DNA of 64,000 bases from Microbacterium oleivorans (GCF_013389665.1 NZ_CP058316.1:2480001-2544000); one strand, 5' to 3'. Positions 51,368 to 63,169 are shown, counted from the first letter of the stretch. The notes: generated by a model from the sequence alone, not told the origin. A program made the numbers and translations.

Positions 51368-52495
51368 GTGACCGTCGCCACCGTCAGCGCGCCCCTGGAC
51401 GATATGTCCGGCGTGCCCGACGTACGCGTCGTCGCGGTGCCCGCCGGGCATCCCTACGTTCAGCGGGTGACGGATGCCGCGGGCATCGAGCTGCTCCCCG
51501 ACCCGCCCGTGCCGGGTGCGGCCGAGGGCGTGTGGTGGCCTCCCGTCGCGCTCGATCCCGATTGGATCCACGCGAATGCCGACCGCGCCGACGTCCTGCA
51601 CGTGCACTTCGGCACCGAGTCCTTCGCGGCCGGGCACCTCACCGCGTGCGTCGAGGCGGCGCACGCGGCCGGCTGGGTCGTCGTCTTCACCGTGCACGAT
51701 CTCACGCATCCGCAGTTGATGGACCAGAGCCGGTACGCCGCGCAGCTCGACGAGCTCATCCCGCGTGCCGATGCGCTCGTCACCCTGACCGCGGGCGCGG
51801 CCGCCGAGGTGCGGGAGCGCTGGGGACGCGAGGCCGTCGTGTTGCCGCATCCCGCGATCCTCCGCGACGGGGAGTCCCCGACCGTGGTCGCGCTGAGCGA
51901 GGACCTCCGGATCGGGATGCACCTGAAGGACCTCCGGCCCGGCACCGATGGGCCGGGGAGCGCCCGCACGCTCGTCGCGGCCGTCGAGCGGTTGCGCGCG
52001 CAGGGCCGGCACGTCGTGGCGGAGATCCGCATGCACCGGTCGGTGCGCGACGAGGCAGCCCGCGACGACGTCCGCGCCGCCGTGGCGGGTCACCCGTTCG
52101 CCGTGCTCGTCGAGCAGGGGAGGCTCCCCGACGCCGCCCTGAACACGGCGCTCGGCGGGCTCGACGTGTGCGTCCTGCCCTACCGCTTCGGCAGTCACTC
52201 CGGCTGGCTCGAGCTGTGCTGGGACCTCGGGGTCCCCGTCGCCGCGCCCGACGTCGGGCACTTCGCCGACCAGCACGACGACGCCTCCACCGCGAGCTTC
52301 CGACCGGGGGACGCCGACACGCTGACGGAGGCCCTGCAGACCCTGCTGTCGCGTCATGAGGCGGCCCGTCCCGGCTCGATCGCCCGTGCCGAGCTCATCG
52401 AGGAGCGTCGCTCGCACCGCCGTGAGCAGGATGCCGCGACGGCGACGGCCCACGCCGCGCTGTACCGCCGACTCCGCAGCGAGGGCGTCTCGTGA
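51368..52495 (+). CDS. Glycosyltransferase (GT-B fold)
   Basis: A 375-residue GT-B protein. Recognisable segments are VLHVHFGTESFAAGHLTA, FTVHDLTHPQLMDQSRY, LVTLTAGAAAEVRERWG and the acceptor/donor region LDVCVLPYRFGSHSGWLELCWDLGVPVAAPDVGHFADQ. The start is GTG at 51368 with AAGGAGAACC before it. TAGCGT at 51317-51322 is a candidate -10, giving a short leader. Its stop overlaps the next GTG (GTGA), starting a four-gene coupled operon. Confidence 0.85.
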   Translation: MTVATVSAPLDDMSGVPDVRVVAVPAGHPYVQRVTDAAGIELLPDPPVPGAAEGVWWPPVALDPDWIHANADRADVLHVHFGTESFAAGHLTACVEAAHAAGWVVVFTVHDLTHPQLMDQSRYAAQLDELIPRADALVTLTAGAAAEVRERWGREAVVLPHPAILRDGESPTVVALSEDLRIGMHLKDLRPGTDGPGSARTLVAAVERLRAQGRHVVAEIRMHRSVRDEAARDDVRAAVAGHPFAVLVEQGRLPDAALNTALGGLDVCVLPYRFGSHSGWLELCWDLGVPVAAPDVGHFADQHDDASTASFRPGDADTLTEALQTLLSRHEAARPGSIARAELIEERRSHRREQDAATATAHAALYRRLRSEGVS

Positions 52496-53604
52496 GCGGG
52501 CGCAGGCTGCGCATCGCCGTCATCGCCCCGCTGCGGTTCCCCATCCGTCGGCCCCACGCGGGCGGTCTCGAAGCCGCGGTGTGGTCCGAGGTCGAGGCGC
52601 TCCGCGCCCGCGGTCACGCGGTGACCGTCGTCGCGGTCACCGGGTCGGAGCACGTCGAGCGCGGAAGCGTGTGGGAGATGCCCGAGCTCGGCTGGGGTGC
52701 CGACGCGGTGCGCACCGACAAGACGTATCCGCCGGCCTACGAGACCCTCAGCGTGCCGATGCTGCGCCGCGCCGTCGAGACGATCGGTGCGCGGGAGTTC
52801 GACGTCATCTCCAACCATTGCCTGCACGCGCTGCCCCTGCAGCTCGCACCGCAGCTGGATGTGCCGATGGTGACCACCCTGCACACGCCGGTCGACGACG
52901 ATTTCGTGCGCGCACACCGCGCGGCGGCCGGTCGCGGCAGCATCTTCCTCTCGGTCAGCGAGCACACGCGTCGCGAATGGCAGCACGCCGGCGTCGCGTC
53001 GACGTTGCTGTCGAACGGCGTCGATCCGAACGTGTGGACGGCGGGCCCCGGCGGCGACGAGCTCGTCTGGTTCGGCCGGATCGTGCCGGAGAAGGCGCCG
53101 CATCTCGCAGTGGCCGTGGCTCGCGCCCTCGGCCGCCGGCTCACGATCGCCGGTCGGGTCGGCGATCGCGAGTACGCGGAGGGTGTCCTCGGGCCGCTCC
53201 TGGGGGATGACGTTTCGTTCGTCGGCGAGCTCGCCCCGTCCGACCTCGCGTCGCTCGTCGGTCGTTCTGCGCTCGCGCTCGCGACCCCGGCGTGGGCGGA
53301 GCCGTTCGGTCTCGTCGGTCCCGAAGCCCTCATGTGCGGCACACCCGTCGTGGGCTTCGCGGTCGGCGGGGTGCCCGAGATCGCGGCGGCGAGCATCGGG
53401 ATGCGTCTGGTCTGGGCGGGTGACGTCGTAGCGATGGCGGATGCCGTCGAGGAGATGTGGGACCGGGCACGCGAGCCCCGATTCCGCGCCGCCGTCCGGG
53501 CGCGCGCCGTCGAGCGCTTCTCGTTGGATGCCCGCACCTCGGCGCTCGAAGAGGTCTTCGCGGCGCTGAGCGCGGATGCGACGCCCGCCGAGCTGCCGGC
53601 ATGA
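52492..53604 (+). CDS. Glycosyltransferase family 4/group 1
   Basis: A 370-residue GT-B enzyme. The N-terminal GT4 domain, IAVIAPLRFPIRRPHAGGLEAAVWSEVEALRARGHAVTVVA, is classical. The C-terminal domain has ELVWFGRIVPEKAPHLAVAVARALG, VSFVGELAPSDLASLVGRS and the EX7E-type motif in PFGLVGPEALMCGTPVVGFAVGGVPEI. The GTG start at 52492 overlaps the preceding stop. It probably adds one hexose or similar residue to a growing lipid- or protein-linked glycan. Confidence 0.92.
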   Translation: MSGRRLRIAVIAPLRFPIRRPHAGGLEAAVWSEVEALRARGHAVTVVAVTGSEHVERGSVWEMPELGWGADAVRTDKTYPPAYETLSVPMLRRAVETIGAREFDVISNHCLHALPLQLAPQLDVPMVTTLHTPVDDDFVRAHRAAAGRGSIFLSVSEHTRREWQHAGVASTLLSNGVDPNVWTAGPGGDELVWFGRIVPEKAPHLAVAVARALGRRLTIAGRVGDREYAEGVLGPLLGDDVSFVGELAPSDLASLVGRSALALATPAWAEPFGLVGPEALMCGTPVVGFAVGGVPEIAAASIGMRLVWAGDVVAMADAVEEMWDRAREPRFRAAVRARAVERFSLDARTSALEEVFAALSADATPAELPA

Positions 53605-53614
53605 CGGGCCCGGC

Positions 53615-54628
53615 ATGACGAGGCGGGTCGGCTGGTACGTGCATCATCACGGCCGCGGGCACCTGACCCGGATGCTCGCGATCGCGCCGCACCTGCCCCT
53701 CGAGGTCGTCTGCTTCAGCTCGCTAGCCGCTCCGAGCGAGCTGCCGGCCAACGTCTCGTGGGTCGAGCTCGCCCGCGACGACGACCCGGCCCCGACCCTC
53801 CCCGCTGACGACCCGACCGCGGGGGGCCTCCTGCACTGGGCGCCGCTGGGCCACGGCGGACACCGGTCGCGGCTCGCCGTCATCGCGGCGGCTGTCGCGA
53901 CGGGCGGAGTCGGGGCGTTCGTGGTCGACGTGTCGGCCGAGGTCACCCTCTTCGTCCGGCTGCTCGGCGTGCCGGTCGTGATCATCACGCAACCGGGCGA
54001 GCGCGTCGACGAGCCGCACCGGCTCGCCTTCGCGGCGGCACGGCGGATCATCGCGCCGTGGCCGGGCGAGATCTATGCTCCGCCGCACCTGAGCGCCCTG
54101 GGCGACCGCGTCGCCTTCGTCGGGGGGATCTCGCGGTTCGCGGGCCGAGTGCCGTCCGGGCCGCGATCGCGCGACGGCGCCGTCGTGCTGCTCGGGGGTG
54201 GTGGGGGTGCGAGAGTCGCCCCGTCCGACATCGCCGACGCGGAACGCGCGACGGCGCGGACGTGGCACGTGCTGGGCGCGGGCGGGGCCGGGTGGATCGC
54301 CGATCCGTGGGACGCGCTGGCGACGGCGTCCGTCGTCGTGTCGTGGAGCGGGCAGAACGCCGTCGCCGACCTCGCCGCCGCGGCGGCGCCCGCCGTGATC
54401 ATCCCGCAGGAGCGACCGTTCTCCGAGCAGCGGGCAACGGCCCTCGCCCTGGCGCGCGCGGGGCTGGCCGTGGCCGTGGACGAATGGCCCGACGCCGAGC
54501 GGTGGCCGGAACTCCTCGCCGAGGCGACCGAACTCGGCGATGCGTGGGGCGCGTGGCGGACCGACGGGGCGGCGGAGCGTGCCGCCGCGGTGATCCTGGC
54601 GGCGACGAGCCCCGGAGGTCGCGCATGA
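53615..54628 (+). CDS. MurG/GT28-like glycosyltransferase
   Basis: A 337-residue protein of the GT28/UDP-glycosyltransferase type. The N-terminal VGWYVHHHGRGHLTRMLAIAPHLP carries the HGRGHLTR acceptor/phosphate loop; the C-terminal WIADPWDALATASVVVSWSGQNAVADLAAAAAPAVIIPQERPFSEQ resembles the MurG donor site (SGQNAVADLAA). The start ATG at 53615 is 10 bases after the previous stop. Its stop overlaps the next ATG (ATGA). Confidence 0.85.
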   Translation: MTRRVGWYVHHHGRGHLTRMLAIAPHLPLEVVCFSSLAAPSELPANVSWVELARDDDPAPTLPADDPTAGGLLHWAPLGHGGHRSRLAVIAAAVATGGVGAFVVDVSAEVTLFVRLLGVPVVIITQPGERVDEPHRLAFAAARRIIAPWPGEIYAPPHLSALGDRVAFVGGISRFAGRVPSGPRSRDGAVVLLGGGGGARVAPSDIADAERATARTWHVLGAGGAGWIADPWDALATASVVVSWSGQNAVADLAAAAAPAVIIPQERPFSEQRATALALARAGLAVAVDEWPDAERWPELLAEATELGDAWGAWRTDGAAERAAAVILAATSPGGRA

Positions 54629-55419
54629 GCGAGGTCGCCGTCGTGACGCTCTGTTCCGCGCCGCGGCTGGCGCACCTGCGCAATCAGCTGCGCGCGACCG
54701 CCGGCCTGCCCCGCGTGGTCGTCTGGATCGGGGACGACGACGCGCCGGACCTCGATGCCGAGACGATCGTCCGGGTGCGCCCGGGGGCCGCGGGCCTCCG
54801 GCTCGCCGCCGCACGCAACGCGGGCGCTCGCGCCGCCGAGGCGCTGGGCGCACGCCTGCTCGTCTTCCTGGACGCCGACTGCATCCCCGGACCCGAGCTC
54901 ATCGAGCGCTACCGCACCGCGGCGGTCGCGCATCCGGACGCCGTGCTCTGCGGCCCCGTCACCTACCTGCCCGCGGGAGCCGCCCTCGATCCGGACTCCC
55001 TGCGCGCGGCCACATCGCCCCACCCGGCCCGCCCGGCGCCGGCGAGCGGGGTCGTGCAGCCCGCCGCGAGAGCGGACTACCCGCTGTTCTGGTCTTTGTC
55101 GTTCGCGACGACACCCGACGTGTGGCGTGCTGTCGGCGGGTTCGACGAGGCGTACGAGGGGTACGGGGGAGAGGACACCGATTTCGCGTTCTCACTCCGG
55201 GAACGCGCGGTGCCGATGATGTGGGTCGGCGGAGCCGACGCCTATCACCAGCACCATGAGACCTCCTCGCCGCCCTGGCAGCACCTCGACGACATCCTGC
55301 GCAACGGTGCCCTCTTCGCGGCCAGATGGGGCGAATGGCCCATGACCGGGTGGCTCGAGGCCTTCGCCGAGGCCGGTGCCGTCGAGCGCGACGGGGCCGG
55401 ATGGCGACGCGCGGACTAG
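54625..55419 (+). CDS. Glycosyltransferase family 2, galactosyltransferase-like
   Basis: A 264-residue GT-A enzyme, shorter than the family 2 protein at 48935 but with the same layout: VVTLCSAPRLAHLRNQL, AAARNAGARAAEALG, LLVFLDADCIPGPEL (DxD) and GGFDEAYEGYGGEDTDFAFSLRE. It ends the plus-strand glycosyltransferase operon. Its TAG stop shares the palindrome CTAG with the stop of the convergent gene on the other strand. Confidence 0.9.
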   Translation: MSEVAVVTLCSAPRLAHLRNQLRATAGLPRVVVWIGDDDAPDLDAETIVRVRPGAAGLRLAAARNAGARAAEALGARLLVFLDADCIPGPELIERYRTAAVAHPDAVLCGPVTYLPAGAALDPDSLRAATSPHPARPAPASGVVQPAARADYPLFWSLSFATTPDVWRAVGGFDEAYEGYGGEDTDFAFSLRERAVPMMWVGGADAYHQHHETSSPPWQHLDDILRNGALFAARWGEWPMTGWLEAFAEAGAVERDGAGWRRAD

Positions 55420-56888
55420 CGACGCTTCGGCGACAGGCGCCGCTTGAGCGCTCCGGCCACCCCGCGTGCCGTGCTCAGCACGCGTCGCATCCCGCCCCGG
55501 AGCCGCCGGCGGCGTCGGGCACGGCGCAGCACGCCGGCCCACCGCCGACGGATGCGGGCTCCGTCGTACTCGGCAGCGGTGGCCCGGGCGCGGGCTCGCA
55601 TCGCGGCACGCCGGTCGGGGTCGAGCTCGGCGGCAGCGCGGACCGCGTCTGCGAGCGCGTCGACGTCGCCCTCGGGGACGAGCCAACCGTTCACGCCGTC
55701 GCGGATGAGCTCGGCCGGTCCGTACGCGATGTCGTAGGCGATCGGCAGACAGCCCGCCGCCATCGCCTCGAGCAGCACGAGGCCGAAGGCCTCCGAGCGA
55801 CTCGTGAGCAGCAGCACGCTCGCCGAGCTCAGGGCGGCCGCGGGATCGTCGGTGTGCCCGTGGAAGCGGATGCCGGGATCCCCGGCGGCGAGAGCGGCGA
55901 GGTCGTCGGCGCGTGAACCCCTGCCGTATACGTCGAGCGGGATGTCGGTTCCCGATCGCCCGCGCGTCAGCAGCAGCGCCGCGATCGCGTCCTCGACGCG
56001 CTTGATCGGTTCGAGACGGGCGAGGACGACGGCACCGGTGCGCTTGCCCTCGCGCGGCAGCGCGGCGGGCGGGATCGTCCGTACCGGGTGCGCGATGTTC
56101 GTCAGGAACGGCCGCCCTCCGACGATCTCGCGGACATCGGCCGCCTGCGCCTCGGTCGCGAACACGGTGGCGTCGAAGTCCGCCAGTCGCGAGAACACCG
56201 CCTGACGAGAGGCGCGCACGGACCCGGGTGTGGGGCCGCGGTGCGATCCGTGGACGACGTGGACCGTCGTCGCGCGACGACGGTGGTACCCCGCCGCGAA
56301 GGGGGCGACGGTCTTGCTGTCGACGATGACGAACGCCTCGTCCGTGTCGATGAGGTGGTCGAGCCAGGCGGAGTAGAGGTCGTATCGAAGACGCCATGCA
56401 CGCACCGGACGCCCCGCCGCGTCGCGCGCGAGCAGCATGCGGCCGCGCGTGCCGACCCGGCGCTCGGAGAGGGCGATCGTCCCATCGGGCCGCAGGTGGT
56501 CGATGTCGCGCGGCTTGCCGTTCCCGCCCAGCCGGAGCAGGCGGAGCACCACGCCGTCGGCCTCGTCGACGATCACCCCGTCGTCGGCGGTGTCGAGCGC
56601 CGCCGGCGCCTCCGGCAGGGCCGTTCCCGGCGACATCGAGCCCGACCGTGCCCAGTCGTAGAGGTTCCTGATCCGGACCCCCGCGCCGATGGGGACGCCG
56701 CTGTCGGGGCCGAGGGGACGGGCGCGATCATCGAGGGTGAGGACGTCGACGGGAGTCCCCGCCTCGGCGAACAGACGGCTGCGATCGAGGAGGGCCGTCG
56801 TCATACCGCCGTAGGGTGCGGTGATGCCCCACGTCAGGGCGAAGTGTCGCCCCCGCGGGAGCTCCGGACCGGCCATGCCGGCCGTCAC
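55416..56888 (-). CDS. Glycosyltransferase, TagE-like (poly(glycerol-phosphate) glucosyltransferase-type)
   Basis: A 490-residue GT-B enzyme. It starts HFALTWGITAPYGGMTTALLDRSRLFAEAGTPVDVLTLD and has ATTVHVVHGSHRGPTPGSVRAS, VVLARLEPIKRVEDAIAAL, the donor motif RSEAFGLVLLEAMAAGCLPIAYDIAYGPAELI and a cationic C-terminus (RRARRRRRLRGGMRR). This matches teichoic-acid-type alpha-glucosyltransferases. The start is GTG at 56888, overlapping the SDR stop (GTGA); ATG 56876 is an alternative. It may decorate a wall polymer. Confidence 0.88.
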   Translation of the reverse strand: MTAGMAGPELPRGRHFALTWGITAPYGGMTTALLDRSRLFAEAGTPVDVLTLDDRARPLGPDSGVPIGAGVRIRNLYDWARSGSMSPGTALPEAPAALDTADDGVIVDEADGVVLRLLRLGGNGKPRDIDHLRPDGTIALSERRVGTRGRMLLARDAAGRPVRAWRLRYDLYSAWLDHLIDTDEAFVIVDSKTVAPFAAGYHRRRATTVHVVHGSHRGPTPGSVRASRQAVFSRLADFDATVFATEAQAADVREIVGGRPFLTNIAHPVRTIPPAALPREGKRTGAVVLARLEPIKRVEDAIAALLLTRGRSGTDIPLDVYGRGSRADDLAALAAGDPGIRFHGHTDDPAAALSSASVLLLTSRSEAFGLVLLEAMAAGCLPIAYDIAYGPAELIRDGVNGWLVPEGDVDALADAVRAAAELDPDRRAAMRARARATAAEYDGARIRRRWAGVLRRARRRRRLRGGMRRVLSTARGVAGALKRRLSPKRR

Positions 56889-57580
56889 CGCGGTCCCGGA
56901 CGCACGGAGACGTCGGGGACGAGCGCGTCGCGCGGCAGGTCGAGTGCGGCCAGCGCGGTCGTCGCCACCGACTCGGGATCGATGAACGCCGCGGCGTCGT
57001 AGTCCCGTCCCTCCTGCCGGTGCACCTCCTCCTGCATGGGCGTGGCGGTGCGGCCCGGGTAGACGGTGGTCACGCGCACGCCGTGCTCGCTCTCCTCCGC
57101 CCGCAGCGCGTCGGCGAGCGCCTTGAGTCCGTGCTTCGAGGCGGCGTAGGCGCTCCAGCCCGCGTGCGCGGTGAGGCCGGCGCCCGAGTTGACGAAGAGC
57201 ACCTGTCCGCGCGCGGCACGCACCGCGGGCAGGGTGAGGCGGGTCAGCTCGGCGGCGGCGACGAGGTTGACCGTCAGCTGCTCCGTCCACGACCGTGCGG
57301 ACAGCTGCCCCACCGGCCCGAGCTCGACGATCCCGGCACCGTGGATGACCGTGTCGAGCGCGTCGGGGACGTCGGCCTCGTCGAGAGCGGCCGCCATCGA
57401 CGACGGCTGACGCAGGTCTGCCGCGATCCCGATCGATCCCGGGAAGAGCGCCGCGAGCTCGTCGGCCCGAGCGCGGTCGCGGCCGACGAGCACCAGTCGG
57501 TCGCCACGTCCCGACAGGCGTCGGGCGATCGCCCGCCCGATGCCCGAGCCGGCTCCGGTGATGAGGTGCGTCTGCGTCAT
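56885..57580 (-). CDS. SDR-family oxidoreductase
   Basis: A 231-residue short-chain dehydrogenase with TGAGSGIGRAIARRL cofactor motif, NSGAGLTAHAG serine region and catalytic SAYAASKHGLKALADALRAEE (Tyr, Lys). It is shorter than average. Substrate unknown. The start ATG at 57580. It is transcribed before and coupled to the TagE-like glycosyltransferase. Confidence 0.9.
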   Translation of the reverse strand: MTQTHLITGAGSGIGRAIARRLSGRGDRLVLVGRDRARADELAALFPGSIGIAADLRQPSSMAAALDEADVPDALDTVIHGAGIVELGPVGQLSARSWTEQLTVNLVAAAELTRLTLPAVRAARGQVLFVNSGAGLTAHAGWSAYAASKHGLKALADALRAEESEHGVRVTTVYPGRTATPMQEEVHRQEGRDYDAAAFIDPESVATTALAALDLPRDALVPDVSVRPGPR

Positions 57581-57622
57581 GCACCCATCGTCCCATCCGC
57601 GCGGTGCGCATCCGCCGCGTGC

Positions 57623-57651
57623 TTGCGTCCGGTGCGCGAACGTGCGACGAT
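57623..57651 (+). promoter_or_regulatory. Promoter of the beta-glucoside PTS operon
   Basis: TTGCGT (57623-57628), 17 nt, GACGAT (57646-57651). Transcription is expected to start about 57658, the first base of the RAT element. Confidence 0.65.
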
Positions 57652-57657
57652 CGTGGC

Positions 57658-57688
57658 GGACATGTGACTGGTCAAGCAGGCAGGATCC
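57658..57688 (+). promoter_or_regulatory. Ribonucleic antiterminator (RAT) for the LicT/BglG protein
   Basis: The leader begins GGACATGTGACTG and continues GTCA, AGCAGGCA, GGATCC. This corresponds piece by piece to the LicT/SacT RAT consensus (GGA ... ACTG ... AGCAGGCA ... CC), with one extra base on each side of the internal loop: stem GGA/TCC, upper stem CTG/CAG. Its 3' part overlaps the 5' arm of the terminator, so folding the RAT precludes the terminator. Sequence match is direct; function follows from the encoded antiterminator. Confidence 0.8.
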
Positions 57689-57726
57689 GAACGTTCGTGC
57701 ATCGCACGGCGGTCGGGTCCTTTTTT
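57683..57726 (+). terminator. Leader terminator of the PTS operon, controlled by the RAT
   Basis: GGATCCGA (57683-57690) pairs with TCGGGTCC (57713-57720), with an inner CGTGC/GCACG helix, and is followed by six T residues (57721-57726), the longest T-run in the window. It is the classical partner of a RAT. Confidence 0.85.
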
Positions 57727-57797
57727 ATTGCCTCCGGCCGGGTCCGGAGCGGAGCCGCTCCGGCGGCACGGTCCGGGATTCCACAGGAGGAAAACGA

Positions 57798-61140
<3,343 letters not shown>

Positions 61141-61184
61141 CCGCTCGGCTCCACGAGCGGGCCGCCGGGTCGATGAGGACAGGC

Positions 61185-62012
61185 ATGCAGATCATCAAGA
61201 AGGTGCTCAACTCGAGCGTCGTGCTCGTCGAGGATGAGCGCGGCGTCGAGCGGGTGCTCCTGGGCAAGGGCATCGGCTTCGGGGCCAAACCCGGGGGAGC
61301 CGTGGACGAGGAGGCGACGGACCGGGTGTTCGTCGCGCTCGAGGACGCAGACCAGCGCAACCTCGTCGAGCTCCTGGCTCAGATCCCGGGGGAGTTCGTC
61401 GAGCTCACCCGCGAGATCGTGCGCGATGCCGTCGCCGCCGGGTTGGATCTCGACCCGCACATCTATCTCGCTCTCACCGATCATCTGCACTTCGCCGTGG
61501 AACGGCACCGACGCGGCCTTGTCGTGGTGAACCGGCTGGCGTGGGAGCTGCGGACGGTCTACCCGGACGAGTACGCGGTGGGGCGTCGCGGTGTGGACCT
61601 GCTGCGCGCTCGCATGCGGGTCGACGTACCCGACGAGGAGGCGGCGAACATCGCCTTCCACCTCGCGAACGCCGCGAACGGTCGAGCAGGCGCCGACACG
61701 ATGCACGTCGTGCGGCTGATCTCCGCCGTCACGACCATCGTCACCAACACGACCGGAATCGCGTTCGGCGACGACCTGCATTCCTCGCGCTTCCTGGTGC
61801 ACCTGCAGTTCTTCGCCGAGCGCGTCTTCGCGGGCCGCATGCTCGACACCGACGACGGGTTCCTCTTCGAGAGCATGAGCGGTCGCCATCCCCGGGCCAC
61901 GGCGACCGCCGAGCGTGTGCGGGCTCTGGTGCGCACGCAGCACGGCATCGAGATCCCGGACGAGGAGGTCGCCTACCTGGCGCTGCACATCGCGCGGGCC
62001 GTGCCGGGCTGA
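61185..62012 (+). CDS. LicT/BglG-family transcriptional antiterminator
   Basis: A 275-residue RNA-binding antiterminator. Residues 1-55 are the co-antiterminator domain, MQIIKKVLNSSVVLVE and GKGIGFGAKPG. PRD1 (about 65-165) has His100 and His159, PRD2 (about 175-275) has His199 or His206 and His268, which match the phosphorylation sites of LicT (100, 159, 207, 269). Unphosphorylated or HPr-phosphorylated states control dimerisation. It should bind the RAT at 57658-57688. The start ATG at 61185 follows GAGGA; an ATG at 61173 is less likely. Confidence 0.94.
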   Translation: MQIIKKVLNSSVVLVEDERGVERVLLGKGIGFGAKPGGAVDEEATDRVFVALEDADQRNLVELLAQIPGEFVELTREIVRDAVAAGLDLDPHIYLALTDHLHFAVERHRRGLVVVNRLAWELRTVYPDEYAVGRRGVDLLRARMRVDVPDEEAANIAFHLANAANGRAGADTMHVVRLISAVTTIVTNTTGIAFGDDLHSSRFLVHLQFFAERVFAGRMLDTDDGFLFESMSGRHPRATATAERVRALVRTQHGIEIPDEEVAYLALHIARAVPG

Positions 62013-62063
62013 TCCGGGCGCCCCGGGGCCGGCGTCTCGGACATGTTGCCCCGACAACGACGA

Positions 62064-62106
62064 CACCGCCGTCGTTCACCCCGGGCGGGGGCGAACGACG
62101 GCGGTG
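62064..62106. terminator. Bidirectional terminator between licT-like and DUF7882-like genes
   Basis: CACCGCCGTCGTTC (62064-62077) pairs perfectly with 62093-62106 over a 15-nt GC-rich loop. It sits between convergent genes. Confidence 0.8.
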
Positions 62107-62122
62107 CGACGGGGAGGTGGGG

Positions 62123-62479
62123 TCAGGCGGGGACCTTCAGCCGCGGGACGCCCGCGGTGACCGGACGGAGCTCGCGCTGCGGCGCCGCAGGGATCTCCTG
62201 GTCGAGGGCGACGACGAGCCCGGCGGACGAGGTCGCGGCATTGGCCATGTCGCGGATCGACTGGGGGTTGAGGACCTCCATGTCGGCGCTCTCGAAGACG
62301 AACCGCAGCGGGATCGACGGCTGCAGCCAGATCGACGACCGGGTGTCGTCGGCGGTCCACGACATCATGAAGCTCTCGTTGCGGCGCAGCTTGGTCGCGA
62401 TGACGACCTTGAGGTGCGCGAGCAGGCGGTCCGGGATCTCGATGCGCGTGTCGGAGTTTCCGTAGTGGAGCTGTCCCAT
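62123..62479 (-). CDS. Small Microbacteriaceae-type protein (DUF7882-like)
   Basis: A 118-residue protein of a family seen in Microbacteriaceae. It starts MGQLHYGNSDTRIEIPDRLLAHLKVVIATKLRRNESFMMSWT and contains IWLQPSIPLRFVFES. The N-terminus recalls a proposed ATP-dependent ligase-like or beta-strand region, but no function is assigned. The start ATG at 62479 has AGGAGGACAGC before it; the longer frame starting at 62551 runs through the promoter. Its TTGACA -35 is the best match in the window, and the divergent MarR with operators suggests regulated expression. Confidence 0.75.
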   Translation of the reverse strand: MGQLHYGNSDTRIEIPDRLLAHLKVVIATKLRRNESFMMSWTADDTRSSIWLQPSIPLRFVFESADMEVLNPQSIRDMANAATSSAGLVVALDQEIPAAPQRELRPVTAGVPRLKVPA

Positions 62480-62531
62480 GCTGTCCTCCTGAGATCGACG
62501 GGGATGAGGAATCTGTGTGTCCCTCATTAAG

Positions 62532-62630
62532 TATCTAGCCAGACAAGACACTTTCTGTCAATTCCTCGTTCTATGTATCTCGCCGCCTGTGAAAGACAGA
62601 ATCTGTCATGCCCGGCTAGTGTTCTATGAT
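62532..62630. promoter_or_regulatory. Divergent promoters with two GACA-N5-TGTC operators
   Basis: Leftward: minus-strand TTGACA (62556-62561), 18 nt, TAGATA (62532-62537). Rightward: TATGAT at 62625-62630, 27 nt before the MarR ATG. GACACTTTCTGTC (62547-62559) overlaps the leftward -35; GACAGAATCTGTC (62595-62607) overlaps the rightward -35 region; centres are 48 bp apart. These are the likely sites of the MarR protein encoded at 62657. Confidence 0.75.
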
Positions 62631-62656
62631 GTGGTTCGCGAGGAGGTGGCAACCCG

Positions 62657-63169
62657 ATGCCTCAAAATGTCGTCCGTCATGAAGGACTGCACCTGTACGC
62701 CGACCAGCCGCGCGACGAGATCGGTCGCAAGCTGAGCGATGCCGTGCTGCGGCTGCGTCGCGCCGAGCAGGTTCAGGCCGGGCTCGCCGTGCGCGCCTCC
62801 GAGCTGTCGGCCATCGACCTGACCGCACTGCGCTACCTCGTGCAGGGCCACCGGGACGGCCGCGACCTGGGACCGAAGGACCTCATCGTCATGCTCGCCA
62901 CCTCGAGCGCCACGGTGACCAACGTCGTCGAGCGTCTGGCCTCGAAGGGCTACGTCGAGCGCGTGCAGCATCCCTCAGACCGCCGCGCGCACTATCTCGT
63001 CCCCACCCCCGAGGCCGTGACGCGCGTCGACGAGGCGTTCGCCGCGCATCATCGCGCGATCGTCACCGTCATCGACGAGCTCGACCCGGAGCGCGCCGCG
63101 GTCGCCGCCGACGTCATCGACCTCATCGCCCGCGCTCTCGACGACGTCGCCGCGCGATCCGGCGGCTGA
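62657..63169 (+). CDS. MarR-family transcriptional regulator
   Basis: A 170-residue winged-helix regulator. The DNA-binding part (about 50-115: LSAIDLTALRYLVQGHRDG, LIVMLATSSATVTNVVERLASKGYVERVQHPSDRRAHYLVPTPEA) is standard. Residues 120-170 form the dimerisation helices. The start ATG at 62657 has GAGGAGG upstream. The divergent partner is the small DUF7882-like protein, and it should bind the two palindromes between them. Confidence 0.92.
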   Translation: MPQNVVRHEGLHLYADQPRDEIGRKLSDAVLRLRRAEQVQAGLAVRASELSAIDLTALRYLVQGHRDGRDLGPKDLIVMLATSSATVTNVVERLASKGYVERVQHPSDRRAHYLVPTPEAVTRVDEAFAAHHRAIVTVIDELDPERAAVAADVIDLIARALDDVAARSGG

